Below, one piece after another: positions 23,638-35,307 of a DNA stretch of 64,000 nt. The DNA lies in assembly GCA_030770425.1 (NCBI GenBank), contig JASJFT010000093.1, forward strand, positions 62,001 to 126,000. The letters run 5' to 3'. Every line of letters begins with the position of its first letter. Positions within the stretch are counted from its first letter, which is position 1. Source of the DNA: Darksidea phi. Its lineage: Eukaryota; Ascomycota; Dothideomycetes; Pleosporales; Lentitheciaceae. Below the pieces are notes generated by a model. The model was not told the DNA's origin and did no database searches. It saw only the letters and a program-made list of their open reading frames with translations. The position numbers and the translations under genes were made by a program.

Positions 23638-24670
23638 GGTCAAGAGCTTGGCAACGACGGAGTGATTGAAGCTTTGAATTGTGCCAGCGATGTAGAGAAG
23701 GAAAGAAGATAGGCTCATATATGTACCCAACAGCCCGTATCTTCCTCCTGCACGATATATTGGCCATGTCTGCACGGTGAGCGCAAAAAGCAGTACCTAA
23801 GGGGCGATTATCGTGACGGCCATCGCTCCAGACTCCGACCCATGCCGATTGAACCAAAACGTCACAATCGACAGGCACGGTTTCCCGTTTAGGGATGATA
23901 TCTGCAGTGCAGACGCAGGGTTGTTGGGCGATACGATGCATCGACTGATGTTTCAGCAGGGTGAGGCGTCCCGGGCGAGAGCGGTTCGAGTAACGGTGCG
24001 CATATGGCCCATGTCCGATGGCTGCATGGCTTTATTGATTCATATACGGGGTGCGGAGACGAGGTGCTTGTGTTGCGGGGAGCAGGGAATAGATGCAGGC
24101 CAGTTATTGCCCTGTGGTTGGGGGTACTGAAGAGGATTGAGCCGAGAGACGCCGCCCCCAGGGGGTCTGTGCGCGAAGTATTGAACGTACGCTTTGAGAC
24201 GCGTCGCTGTTCAACCGTCAGCAGCCTGCCCTGCGGCCTTATCACAACACGAACAGAAGATTCATGGCGAGCTGACATTTTCGTACCCATCAACTCCGCG
24301 TCGGACGAGTCGCGGGAACCATAAGTAATACGGTAATGCTGTGGAACAACTCCAGCTAGTAGCCCTGCTCGCCTCCCCATGCGCCCCTTCGCATCCCAAA
24401 TGCAGTCAGTGTAAGCCGCCATGCCCACTTGGTCCTTCTTCCACAACTCCAGTAGGTGTTTACAAGTTTCCACACCGTCGTCCTTCCTTCAACGGCGCCG
24501 GCGCTGTTTCCCTGCTTGCTTTAGACGCAGTTGACACCACCTGGGAATCTCTCACCATGCTTCCCGCAACGCATCACCATTCTTCCAGCGATCGCATTGC
24601 TCAGGCCTCATTCTACTCCCATGCTGGCATCACTACAAGCCCCATTGCCTAGCCGTCCCTATTCCCCAGA
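23638..24670. promoter_or_regulatory. Divergent intergenic region between WSC and kinase genes
   Basis: About 1 kb separates the two divergent starts. A TATA-like catatatatg lies 80 bp upstream of the WSC start. Frames inside (up to 194 codons at 23889-24473 on the minus strand) show no domain and low-complexity composition, so I treat them as chance ORFs. Confidence 0.4.
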
Positions 24671-27600
24671 ATGATGTCTCTCGTTGCCACTAGGAAGAGA
24701 AAAGACGCCAATCCGATCATGGTCTCTCACGACAAAGGCAAGGTCCGCATCATCGAACGCCACTCCAATGGATGTTCTGCATCGTCCGCCAAACCCGCTC
24801 AATCGCGAGCGAGCCTTTCGTCCTCTCGCACCTTCTCCAACCTTCGACGAGGAAGTATCAAGATATTCTCCATCTTCCGAAGCGGCAAAGGTTTGTGCAG
24901 CTGAAGGCAATGCTTGCTGGATGCTGATAGAGAAGAAGGCTCCGGACCGAGTCCTATACCAACAACAGCAGATAGCAGCGGCTCCAATATGAACACTTCC
25001 GATGTCACTCAGCGTGCTGATGCTGGCAACGCTGCCGCGACCGAAAAGAAGATGACGTCTCAATGTCCTAGCGTTCCCGAATCCGCTCAACCTGGGTCTG
25101 CGCTTGTTTTACGAAAAGAGGCCTCGTCACTCGTCCAGCTCACAAATGCCGCCGTTTTTGATGGAGAGTCCGACCAACCTACGCCGAGGAAGGAAAGGCA
25201 TCCCGCGGCCTTGCATACGAGCAAATCAACCCCAGGTCTCTCCCTGCAGCTGACTCGGCGGATGTCCGGCAGTCTGTTGCATAACCCTACTGTGATACAT
25301 CGCCCAAAGTTAAGCTCGCGGCCGACTGTTCTGATCACAGACTCGGTACAGCAACCTAGCAACGTGCCTGATGTGCGCCAGTCGAAAGGTACAATGAGCG
25401 AAGTTGCCACGCTTCCCTCCCATTTTTCGAGCTTTCTCGACAGTAGCAACCCACCGCTCAGTAACCAGTCAACGGCTCCCACGTCGCTTATGTCATCTGG
25501 AGCACCCCGTTCTGCTGAGACAACCCATCGAGGTCAAAATGGATTTCGTCACGGCTCAACTGGAGGCTCACCGCTTTCTGAACCAAATCAGGAGCAGCTG
25601 GTCAGCCAATGGCTCGTGTTTCCCCGTCAAGACGCACCCATACTGTCCCCACCATCCATTGCGACCGTTGAGAATGCTGCCGCAGCAAAAATCTTCTTCG
25701 AGTCCCACTTCAATAGTATTTTTGGTACGAAAGTCAGTCCACGTTCATTGCGTCGGCGAAATATCGAACGTAAGCTTTTCGCGCTGGCGGTGCCCAACGA
25801 GCAACGACACCAGAGACGAAAAGAGTGGTATCTGTCGGAGACCAATCACCTGCGCCAGACACGTGTTCTCAAATCAAAGACGCTGATGCGACGGAAAAAT
25901 AAAGGCGTACATATCTCCAACTATGAAATTGTCAGGGTCCTGGGAAAAGGCAGCTTCGGAGTGGTTCGGCTTGTGCGCGAGAAGAGTGACTGCGTCGGTA
26001 GCAATGGACACTCGACGAGCAGCAGCTCGGATCACGTCTCTACCGTCGACGGCATCGGTGACACACATGTTTTGGACAGCACAACCCGTCCGAAACGGAA
26101 GCAAGTTTACGCAATGAAGGTAATCAGGAAGTCGGACATGCTGCGCAACAGTCAAGAAGGGCATCTACGAGCTGAACGTGATTTTCTTGTGGCTTCGGAA
26201 AACTCGCGATGGGTCGTCCCGCTTATTGCCAGCTTCCAAGACAACAACAATCTCTACCTGGTCATGGAGTACATGGTAGGAGGTGACTTCCTAGGTCTAC
26301 TGCTACGGGAAGATATTCTCGACGAGAATGTCGCCAAGTGGTACATCGCGGAGATGGTTTTGTGTATTGAAGAGGCGCACAAGATGAACTGGATTCATCG
26401 TGATGTAAAACCCGACAACTTCCTGATCACTACCTCTGGTCATCTCAAAATCTCCGATTTTGGCCTTGCATTCGACGGCCATTGGACCCATAACCAGACG
26501 TATTACAACGAACAACGGTACAACCTGCTGCGCGACTTGGATTTGCACGTCCATGGCGATGCCCAAGATTGTGAAGAGGAGAAGGAGAGGCAGGAGGGCC
26601 GCAAGACTTTTGGCGCCACCAACAGTAAGATGAACGCGCGTGAGAGATTTGAGCCCAAGCAAGACGGCGCGAATGGTCCTATTCTTGACTGGCTTAATCG
26701 GACCCAACGACGCCAGTTTGCGAAGAGTGTTGTTGGTACCAGTCAATACATGGCACCGGAAGTCATTCGAGGGGAGAACTATGACGGACGATGCGACTAG
26801 TGGAGCATCGGCATCATTCTCTATGAGGTACGCGGCTTGAGTCTCTATGAAATGTTTGGTAACTGACAAGATGCAGTGCCTGTACGGTTCCACCCCGTTC
26901 TTCTGCGACAACAGGCAAGCCACCAAGGCAAGGATACTGGTAAGAGTATGCTATCCATCACCGAAACAGTCTAACCGTACTCAGGATCATAAGCGCTGTT
27001 TGCGATTCCCGCCCGAACCACGATTCGCCCGACCGAACATGGACCGCGTGCCACTGATGCCCGTGTCTCGCAACGCTATCGATCTCATGATGCACCTTTT
27101 AGATGATCGACCAGATCGGCTGTCTGCAAAGCGATACCGCGAGAACGACTGGGTGCTCCGAGACCGCGCCGTTGGCACGCGTCGCTTGCGCAATGTTAAT
27201 CCTGCGGGCCACATCGTCTTCCCAAACGATGCCGAGGACATCAAGAACCATCCATTCTTCCGCAACATTCTATGGCCATCTATTCACCTCACCAGGCCAC
27301 CGTTTGTCCCGCGGGTCCACGGTGGGCAACCCATCACCAAGTACTTTGATGACGAGGCGGAGATCATGAGCGCGTCCGATCACCTCGACTCCTCAAGTTA
27401 CGATGACGAACCTGAGGATGGCGATGCAGCTATAACCCCAACCGCAGGCATACCGGCCCCCAAAGGCGATGCGCAAGAAGACCAGCGACTAAGTCAAATC
27501 AACGAACATCTAGCTACGCAGGTGAAATCGGATGAACAATCGTCCACGGTAGCCAGCAGGGCGAGGCGACGCAGAAAGGATAAAAAAAGGCCGCGCGACA

Positions 27601-27770
27601 AGCTACTCCGAGACCCGTTGGTGGGTCGCACGGTTTTGGAGATTCGCAAGAAGGGCGCGTTCGTGGGCTACACGTATCGGCGACCGCGATTCACACTACC
27701 TGAGCTGGAGGACAGGATTGCTGCGAGGGCTGCGGTTGCTAAGGCGAACATGGTTCCAGTGGCTGCGTGA
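24671..27770 (+). pseudogene. NDR-family AGC kinase with a nonsense codon in the kinase domain
   Basis: Exons: 24671-24890, 24933-26827, 26877-26939 and 26985-27770. They join in frame to 988 codons, with a single internal TAG at 26798-26800. A long disordered N-terminus (about 330 residues) precedes a basic helical segment (ERKLFALAVPNEQRHQRRKE) and the kinase: GKGSFGVVRLV, AMKVI (Lys), HRDVKPDN, SDFGLAFDG, and an NDR-type insert before the activation segment VVGTSQYMAPEV. Then comes GRCD-stop-WSIGIILYE, where the family reads CDWWS, so TGG became TAG. The rest of the C-lobe and an acidic, then basic, C-terminus are intact. Family role: polarity, growth or septation signalling, inferred. The product would stop after subdomain VIII. 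A sequencing error, a strain-specific null allele or a recent pseudogene all fit. Confidence 0.8.
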
Positions 27771-29287
27771 GTGCAGTAGAACGTGCGAGACTTGGCTTTA
27801 CGTTTGTGTTGAGGTGTGCGTTTATTGCGTTTGTCATTCTTCGCGTATTGCTATTCAAATTGACCCTATGAATTTCTTAGAAAGATGCCTCTGTCTTTTA
27901 TCTCAATGCTACCCTATTCCACACGATTCTCTTCCCTTGTATATATACATTTTTCATATCCGTTCCAGTCAAATGCTCACAACCCCCACCCACTTACCCT
28001 TCTCCGCCCCACAAGTCTCAGGTCTTTTTATAATACCATCTGATCATCGTTCGGAACTGGACCTATTCTAACCGTTGGCGCCGTAGCAAAATGTACTTTG
28101 CGCTCGGAACCGTCAATGCTGGACTAGCCGCCGCTTTCGTAGCTGTCGCGTCAATCCAGACGTCTTTCCTTCCAGCGATTGGATACCGCCCTTGCGCATT
28201 GCTACTTTGGTGTCTATTCTCTGTTGAGCTGTGCGATGTGCTTGGAGGTGTTTGGAGCTGGTGTGAGAGGGGGAAGATGTAACGGTTGGCGCCCCGCGTA
28301 CCGCGTTCACCATGCGGGGATGCATATAAGCGGTCTTCGACTCGCTGTCCCCTTCGCGCCTCCATCCGGTGCTCTTCTAACAGTTTTCCCAAAGAGCCGT
28401 TTAGCCGGTTATTCGACGATGGCAGAATAAGACGGACGACCAGTTGAAGTGCTCCAAGAGCTGTCGACCTTTACTCCAGAAGTCAAAGAGAAATGGCAAG
28501 GCACTGATGCCGACAAACACGTCATGCGAATAATTGGCCGATCTTAACAGCCGCGGTAGAACATTTCTACACCGTGTCTAATAGATCCTGGGTTTCGGAT
28601 GCGTTTTAATCGGTACCTGGGAGATTAGCATCCCGTACATGCGTTTCTCCGGTCTAATGCTATATGTTCTCCAGGCAGCTGGCCAATGCGTGCTCTGCTT
28701 CACCGGATGGCAAGCTGCTATCGGATTGATTGCATTTCTCCTCGGGATCACCATATAGGTAAATAGTTTTACCTCCGGATTCTAGAATATCTGTGTCTTG
28801 GGTTCGGATACCCTTGGTCATCCTATGGTTTTATGGCATATTTCACAGTCTGGAAGTAAATCTATAGACTCAACACGCAATACTCTATTTGGATTCTATC
28901 CTAAGGTCAAAGGCAGCTTATAGGAGTACAAGACGGTAGGTAACGGCATTTTGGGGGATACGGAAGAGGATACGGACTTGATTTCTGTCTGCAGTGATGT
29001 GTTAGCTCACTAAAGACTCTGGCTGGCTCAAAATCGCGAGTTCGTCTGTATACGAGGTGCAGGGATTGTAGCGCCCACTGCCTCGCTTGCGGCTCCAGCC
29101 AGCGCTTGCAGCAGCCTCGTCCGCCCAGCCCATCCGAGCTGCTAGTAGCCGGCCGGCCACCATCAGGCTGAGGGGCAGCAAACCTCCTTACCAGGCTCTC
29201 CAGACCTGCCAGTGGATCAGCTCGCACCCTCTACAAAGCTTTCTTCTTCTACCAGGCAGCTCTCCGCCTCCAGAATAACGACTCCGA
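27771..29287. other. Intergenic 1.5 kb with membrane-protein-like scraps
   Basis: Follows the kinase stop. Short hydrophobic readings occur at 28091-28282 (+) and around 28650-28760 (+), but stops separate them and no family is recognisable. Tiny related segments (tctaaccgttggcgcc near 28070, gtaacggttggcgcc near 28281) differ by one base and may mark an old insertion. The last 200 bp before 29288 are CT-rich, consistent with a promoter. Confidence 0.4.
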
Positions 29288-32200
29288 ATGTCGCGTCGCC
29301 TGCGCCGCGAGGACTACACGGTAGGCTGGATATGCGCACTGCCGGTCGAGCTGGCGGCGGCGCAGGAGATGCTCGACGAGGAGCACGACGACCTAGAGCG
29401 CGAAATCGCCGATAACGACGAGAACCTGTACTCCTTGGGATCGATTGCAGGACACAACGTTGCAATTGTATGCCTACCAGCTGGCGGGATTGGTGATAAC
29501 CCCCCGGCAGCTGTGGCTGCACAGATCAGGGCGACGTTCAAGGGTATCCGGTTCGTGCTAATGGTGGTCGTCGGAGGAGTACCAGGCGCAGAGATAGACG
29601 TACGACTGGGGGACGTAGTAGTCAGCCAACCGTACGATATAGCGAAGGAGAGTTCAAGCTGGCCTATGCGGATGAGATCGCTCAACTCTCCGCCGTGGAT
29701 CTTACACACTGCGGTTGCCAGAGTACGGGTAAACGAGCTTCAGGGCAGAAGCAAGCTACGTGAGCACATCTCCCAGCTCGACCGTTTTCCTATTTTCCAG
29801 CGTAATAAGACGGGACGCGACGTCCTCTTTAAAGCCACGTCCGGGCCGAGCAGTGCCGACAGACTAGAGACTCGGCAGCCACGCGAGAGCGAGGAAGAAG
29901 TAGTGGTACACTACGGAATGATAGCGTCCGCTAATCAGGTGATGAGACACGCTGCTAAAAGAGACGAGGTCATCGGTCAGTTCGGCGGGTTATTCTACTT
30001 TGAGATGAAGGCGGCGGGCCTGATGAACAGCTTCCCGTGTCTCATGATCCGTGGTATCTGCGACTATGCCGACTCGCATAAGAACAAGATGTGGCAGGCG
30101 TATGCGGCGGGAACAGCGGCGGCGTACGCAAAGGAAGTGTTGTCGGTGATATCACCAGCCGATGTGGCCAAGACCAATACGGGAGAACAAGACTTGCAAT
30201 TACTTACAAGCCCTCCTGCTAAGCGCAGGGAAACCGATTCTTCTGGTCGCTTAGAGAACAACGTTGCAGAGTAAGTTATCTCCGCTTTTTGTCCCAGTGC
30301 GTCGCTAATGACAAAGACGGCACAAGTTCACTCCAACAAGCAGATCACGGACTGGGTCTATGACTAGTGGTATGTACCACAGAGTTCCTCTTCGTAAATG
30401 TACGTATGTTGACAATATCACAGCATCGATGCAGACGCAGCTCTCACCCAAGGAAAAGGGTACGCTGATTATGAATAACCCTATGACAAGCTAATAATCT
30501 AGCACAGATTGTCTCAGATCACTCTCGTTCCCTGAACAAGAGAGCAGGTACGATGCGATCCACGTCGCAAAGAACACTTGCTATTGGCTTCTCGAAGACC
30601 CAGATTATCGAGCTTGGATGGAAAACCCTCGAGGATTGTTCTGGATCAGAGGAAAGCCTGGCAGCGGTAAGTCTGCGCTTATGAAATTTGCCGTTAAAAA
30701 AATGCATGAAAGGAAGCCTGGAGAGCTCATATTGTCCGCTTTCGTGCATGGCCAAGGAACGGATCTGCAAAAGACACCATTGGGTATATTCCGCGTCCTG
30801 CTGAACTCCATGCTTGGACATTTTCCGAAGTACCTTGCTCGGCTCACCGAGGAATATGAAGATCGGGAGAAACGATTTGGTGGTTACATGGCGGATAGGT
30901 GGAAGTGGTCTGATCAAGAACTTCGGGAACTTCTATCCAATGTTCTGACAAAGGAAACAAAACATCAGCCTGTCAACATTTTCATCGACGCACTTGATGA
31001 ATGCGGTGAAGGTCCTGCCAAGAGCTTATTAGCATACTTCAAGGACCTCGCGAAGCAAGTTGAGCGGGAGGAATCGCAGGTCAAGATATGCTTGTCTTCC
31101 AGGCATTATCCAATCCTTGACCTTGACACCATTCCAGCGATATTTGTAGAGGAGCGGAATGACAAGGATATTCAGTGGTATATTCAGGAGCGACTAAAGG
31201 CTATTCGGCCAAAATCGAAGCGACAGCGAATCGAAAACGAGATCTGGTTGAAAGCGCAAGGCGACTTTCGTTGGGTATTCCTAGTTACTGAGATGGCGAT
31301 TCGTGCGGACTTAGCAGGGGACGGAAGGGAGAGGATACTGGAAGCAGTCACATCTGCTCCGGAAACTCTAAACGAGCTATACGCTTTGATCCTGAGCAGC
31401 GTTTCCGAAGCCGAAAAACGTCAGATGGTGAAGCTTTTCCAGTGGATTCTTTTCGCTGAGAGACCCTTGTCTGCACAAGAGCTATGGGAGGCGCTTGCTA
31501 CCGATAAGGACATGGAGCACACGACGATTGCCGAGCTAAGAAAGCACCAGAGCGGGTCTGATACATTTGTCGAATTTGAGACGCATATCAAACACATGTC
31601 TAGAGGCCTGGTTGAATTTGAGATCTGGGAGCAATACGAGCTCAATGGAGAAGATTGGGACCGCGAGGTCCAATTGATCCACCACTCAGTGGCCGACTAC
31701 CTACTTCGCGAGTTTCTGGGGAATGGTGAACACAATCAGGACGACTTTCGATCCCAGATAGGAGCCGGTCATTTCCAGATATCGAGGTCCTGTCTTAGGT
31801 ATCTGACATTGAGGGAAGTACTAGAAGGAGCCCAGCTACCACCGCGCACGCTTTCCTCAAAGTTTCCACTAGCGCCATACGCAACACGGTTTTTATTCGA
31901 GCATATTCAAGAGGCGGAGCAGGCGGGAATCCCTCGCACTGATCTCCCTTCCATCATTCAATGGGAATCACGGTCTAGCACTCCGGAAAAACTTGTGAAT
32001 CTATGGAGAGTCTTAGATCCCGATAGAGCCCACACGCTTATAGGGCGGCTGCTTCGGAATGTGCAAGACGATCAGGCTCCTACTACGGAGAGTATTGGCA
32101 CTCTATGGTCAGATCAGGCACATTCAACAAACCCTTCTTCGCTATCATATGGAGCCCCGGTGGACATGGAGCAAGTGGCAGAGGGTCGTTCATCCATGAC

Positions 32201-34489
32201 TTTCTTGAACTCGCTCGATCCCAACGCCGCATACCAGGTCCAGGGCAACGAGTGGGCGAATATGGCACAATTCAAGGGACATCTGAAGACACCGTCAGAG
32301 ACGTATTCCGACGTGTCTTCGGCCCATGCGTCGCCGTACATGGGCAACAACGAAAGCTATAAAGATCCGGTATTTAGGTCTGACAAAAGAGATGACGATA
32401 TCCAGTCGGTTAAGTCGATGCCTGATGAAATTGACTCCCTAGTTGAATCTAAATTGAGGGTGGGGGATCGCCAACAAGCCGTAGTGGACTATATTGTAAC
32501 GATGTTCATGCGGGACGATGAGCTATTAGCTCTATATCAGGAGGCGACCCAGAACATGGACGAAGCCAAATTCGTGAGAAATCATCGACGTTTACTGAAG
32601 AAATTCTTCCTGGACCTGCGCTTTGAGAGACACAGCCCTTCTCAAGCCTTAGCTATCGGGTTTTTCCGACCACGGAGCAAGAGAATCCACATCTCGTCGG
32701 GAATTCGTAGCCTCGTCATGCCATCAGACTATACTGTTCGAGAGAAAACTACCATCATGCTCAAGCAGCAGAAAGACAATTTTTTTCTACTTGATCGTCT
32801 TCTAGATGAAAGGGACCCTGGAGCACAGCCAACGCCCGAAGACACCGCTGAAGAAATTTCCGATACCACTAGCGAGGTGAGCGAAGGCAGTGATGACGAT
32901 GACGACAGAAGTAGCGATGAACCTGAAGCCGAGATCCTATCTAAACTAGAAGCAACTGCCGAGTTCCTTATCTCTGGACAACCATTTAGCCTGTATAAGG
33001 AGAATCTCCGCAGATTTCTGCATCCTTCCCTTAGGGCAGCTAGACCGCAGGAGAGCTTGCAACTTGATGTCGCGCAGACCAGTTCTGAGCAGTCATTCTT
33101 GAACCAAAGCGAAGGCGACTGTGGCGGTGTCACTGAAGCTTGGCCATTGCAAGTACAGGCAAGCGATACCACTCGAATGATGCACAATGAAGACAGTTCT
33201 ACAGACGAACCCTCAAGAACAACGCTGCAGAATCTAAGCAGATTGAGGAACTGCGTCGTGCCTCAGCTTGGTGTAGAAGAAAAGAGCTACAACGTCTTTC
33301 CCAACTTGCCCCTGTTCGTTGATATGGTTCTGCAGAGCTTACCCCTCCCTACGTCTGAACCCCCTATTCCGGAGGGGAAAGTCCGTGCTCGATGGAAATG
33401 TGTAAGTCATCCCGCACGCCATTGGATCATAATTTAGTGACTCTTATACAGCGATGTGGTGCGCGTCTTTTCGATGACTTTACCGAGCTCGAATCCGGTT
33501 CTGTGATAGAGCTCGAAAGAGAACTTCAGGAACTAGATGGCTCTGCCAATACCACTCGAAATCTCGAGCAGACCGTATGGGGGTGGGTTAGAGCTTTATG
33601 GAAGCCTATAGAGCACCGTCTTCGGAAACAGCATCCCACAAATTCCAGTAGAGGAAACATGCTTCCCTTAGAAGAGATCAGGCAACGGTCTAGCGTAGTA
33701 CCCGAATCGAATGCCATCCAACCGCCTAGCCAGACTCGTTCAAGGTGCCAGGATACTCTTCACTTGCTCCTTTGTATAGATAAAGGGAATTCCGGAACTC
33801 CCTTGCACCAGGAACACCTCGGGGATGTCAGTACGGATCGTAAACTCTTTTTATACTTACGATCCAAGTACTTCGGCTCCTGGAACGCGAGGCACTGGTT
33901 TACCCTAAGGAGCATTGGAAGCTTAGCCTTAAGTCGGGTATGTATATTCTTTCTCTGTTTATTCTCATTCTGTGCCTAAAAAAACAAATTTGTTAAGAGC
34001 AGTCAGTTTACACTCGACTTCAGCAACTATACAGAGGTTCACAAACATACCAGTATATGTGGCCCTACTTGTATCTGCCTCCCTCCGGTGGACAGACTTG
34101 ATATAGAGTATCGTTGTTATCCGGCACCAGAGGTTAAGCCGAAATACGAGCCTGCGATCGGATCTCAGCGGTTGACACACTACTTTCTAAGCCCACAATG
34201 TGTCGACGCAACTCAGAAGACTATACTCGCTCAGCTGCCAAAGAGAATCGGCCACCTTAGAGCGTTAAATGATCAGGAAGAGATTGGATGGGGTATATAC
34301 TTCCAAGAAGGCTGGCATTGGAGGGCGGTCTACTTTATCGTTGTTATTTTGGTAGCTTTATTTGGCCTGTTGTTCGGTATTATATGGTCAATTACAAAAG
34401 GGGATATCCAAGGAGCGTTTACAATCTCAAGTTTCTGCGTTACCCTGGGGAGTCTTTTACTGGGCTATATAGTATTGAGGAGCGTATAG
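29288..34489 (+). CDS. NLR-like protein: PNP_UDP - NACHT - Cys-rich/two-TM C-terminus, 1644 residues
   Basis: Exons: 29288-30270, 30317-30369, 30424-30459, 30508-33401, 33452-33937 and 34007-34489. They join without a stop to 1645 codons. The N-terminus (about residues 8-300, YTVGWICALPVELAAA...) is a PNP_UDP phosphorylase-like domain, the usual effector/sensor domain of fungal NLRs. A linker (CLRSLSFPEQESRYDAIH) leads to NACHT, with Walker A GKPGSGKS (about residue 406) and Walker B FIDALDECGEG (about 513). After a 700-residue helical region with an acidic patch (DDDDDRSSDE), the C-terminus has RWKCRCGARLFDDFTEL, CGPTCICLPP and two hydrophobic helices (from about residue 1592: YFIVVILVALFGLLFGIIW and a second near the end). 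No ankyrin, WD40 or TPR repeats are visible. By family: self/non-self recognition and programmed cell death. The two microexons (53 and 36 bp) are supported by frame and splice sites. Confidence 0.9.
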
Positions 34490-35307
34490 TTAGTCTAGGT
34501 GGAAGAGATCGTCAACCGCCAAATGGAGGAAGGCTCTCTACCTAACACGAAAAGAATTTTGCGGTTACAGATTGTGATCAGGTGCGCTTGGGCTCATGCT
34601 TGGTAGCTGTCACGGTAGGATGTGAAAGAAATCGGGGAAGAACTGCGCTGAGTTGCTATCTACCAATGAGCGTGAGAGCTTTGGATGCCAAATATAGCCA
34701 GCATGTGAGCGTTAATAGAAGTTTCTAGAAGGAAATCCTTACGGTAAGACACAGTACATCCCTTCGCACACAGAACCTTTGGGCTACACAATAGCTAGTA
34801 CATGACTGAGTATAAAAACCTTCCGGCATAGCGCCACACTTGAAGTAATCTGAGCATAGTGTAATACATAATATATTACTACGTAAGCGCGCTAAGTCCT
34901 TATACCAAGATACATTACCTGCTCCTTTACCCAGAGAAACTCGGAGTGTATACTTTTAACGGATAGATAGTGATGTATCTCTAGATCAGCCTCGCCACCA
35001 GGCCCCTTGCGATACGGCGTAAGCATTTATATTGCGGCGTAGTTCTCCTGAGACCTTCTAGTCCGCATGACATTGAAAATCTCGCCTATCGGACCTTTTC
35101 CAGCCCTTACGGGGTGAAGTAATATCCTTACTTTTACCCGCCGTGGCGTAGCTATGCAATCAGTTTGTCCTCTTCCCACGGTGCGATCTTTCGCGTGTTC
35201 GTTGGATATTATCATACTAGCCATGTTCGGACTGCGTCCACACAGCGACACAGTCTTCACCACGCCCGCCATTCTCTGCCAGCCTTTCTACAATTCCACA
35301 GGGCATA
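34490..35307. other. Convergent intergenic region
   Basis: Lies between the 3' ends of the NLR-like gene and the ThDP enzyme gene. AT-rich at 34840-34930. No supported frame, no RNA gene seen. It should hold both terminators. Confidence 0.5.

Noticed and set aside
23889..24473. 194-codon minus-strand ORF between the WSC and kinase genes
   Set aside because: Low-complexity composition, lies in a divergent promoter region, and no domain.
26798..26800. TAG as the 3' end of an extra intron in the kinase
   Set aside because: Any such intron would remove the conserved activation segment and APE motif, which are intact immediately upstream.
28070..28298. Pair of ttggcgcc-containing segments as terminal inverted repeats
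   Set aside because: They are near-direct copies with one mismatch and a palindromic core, too short to claim an element.
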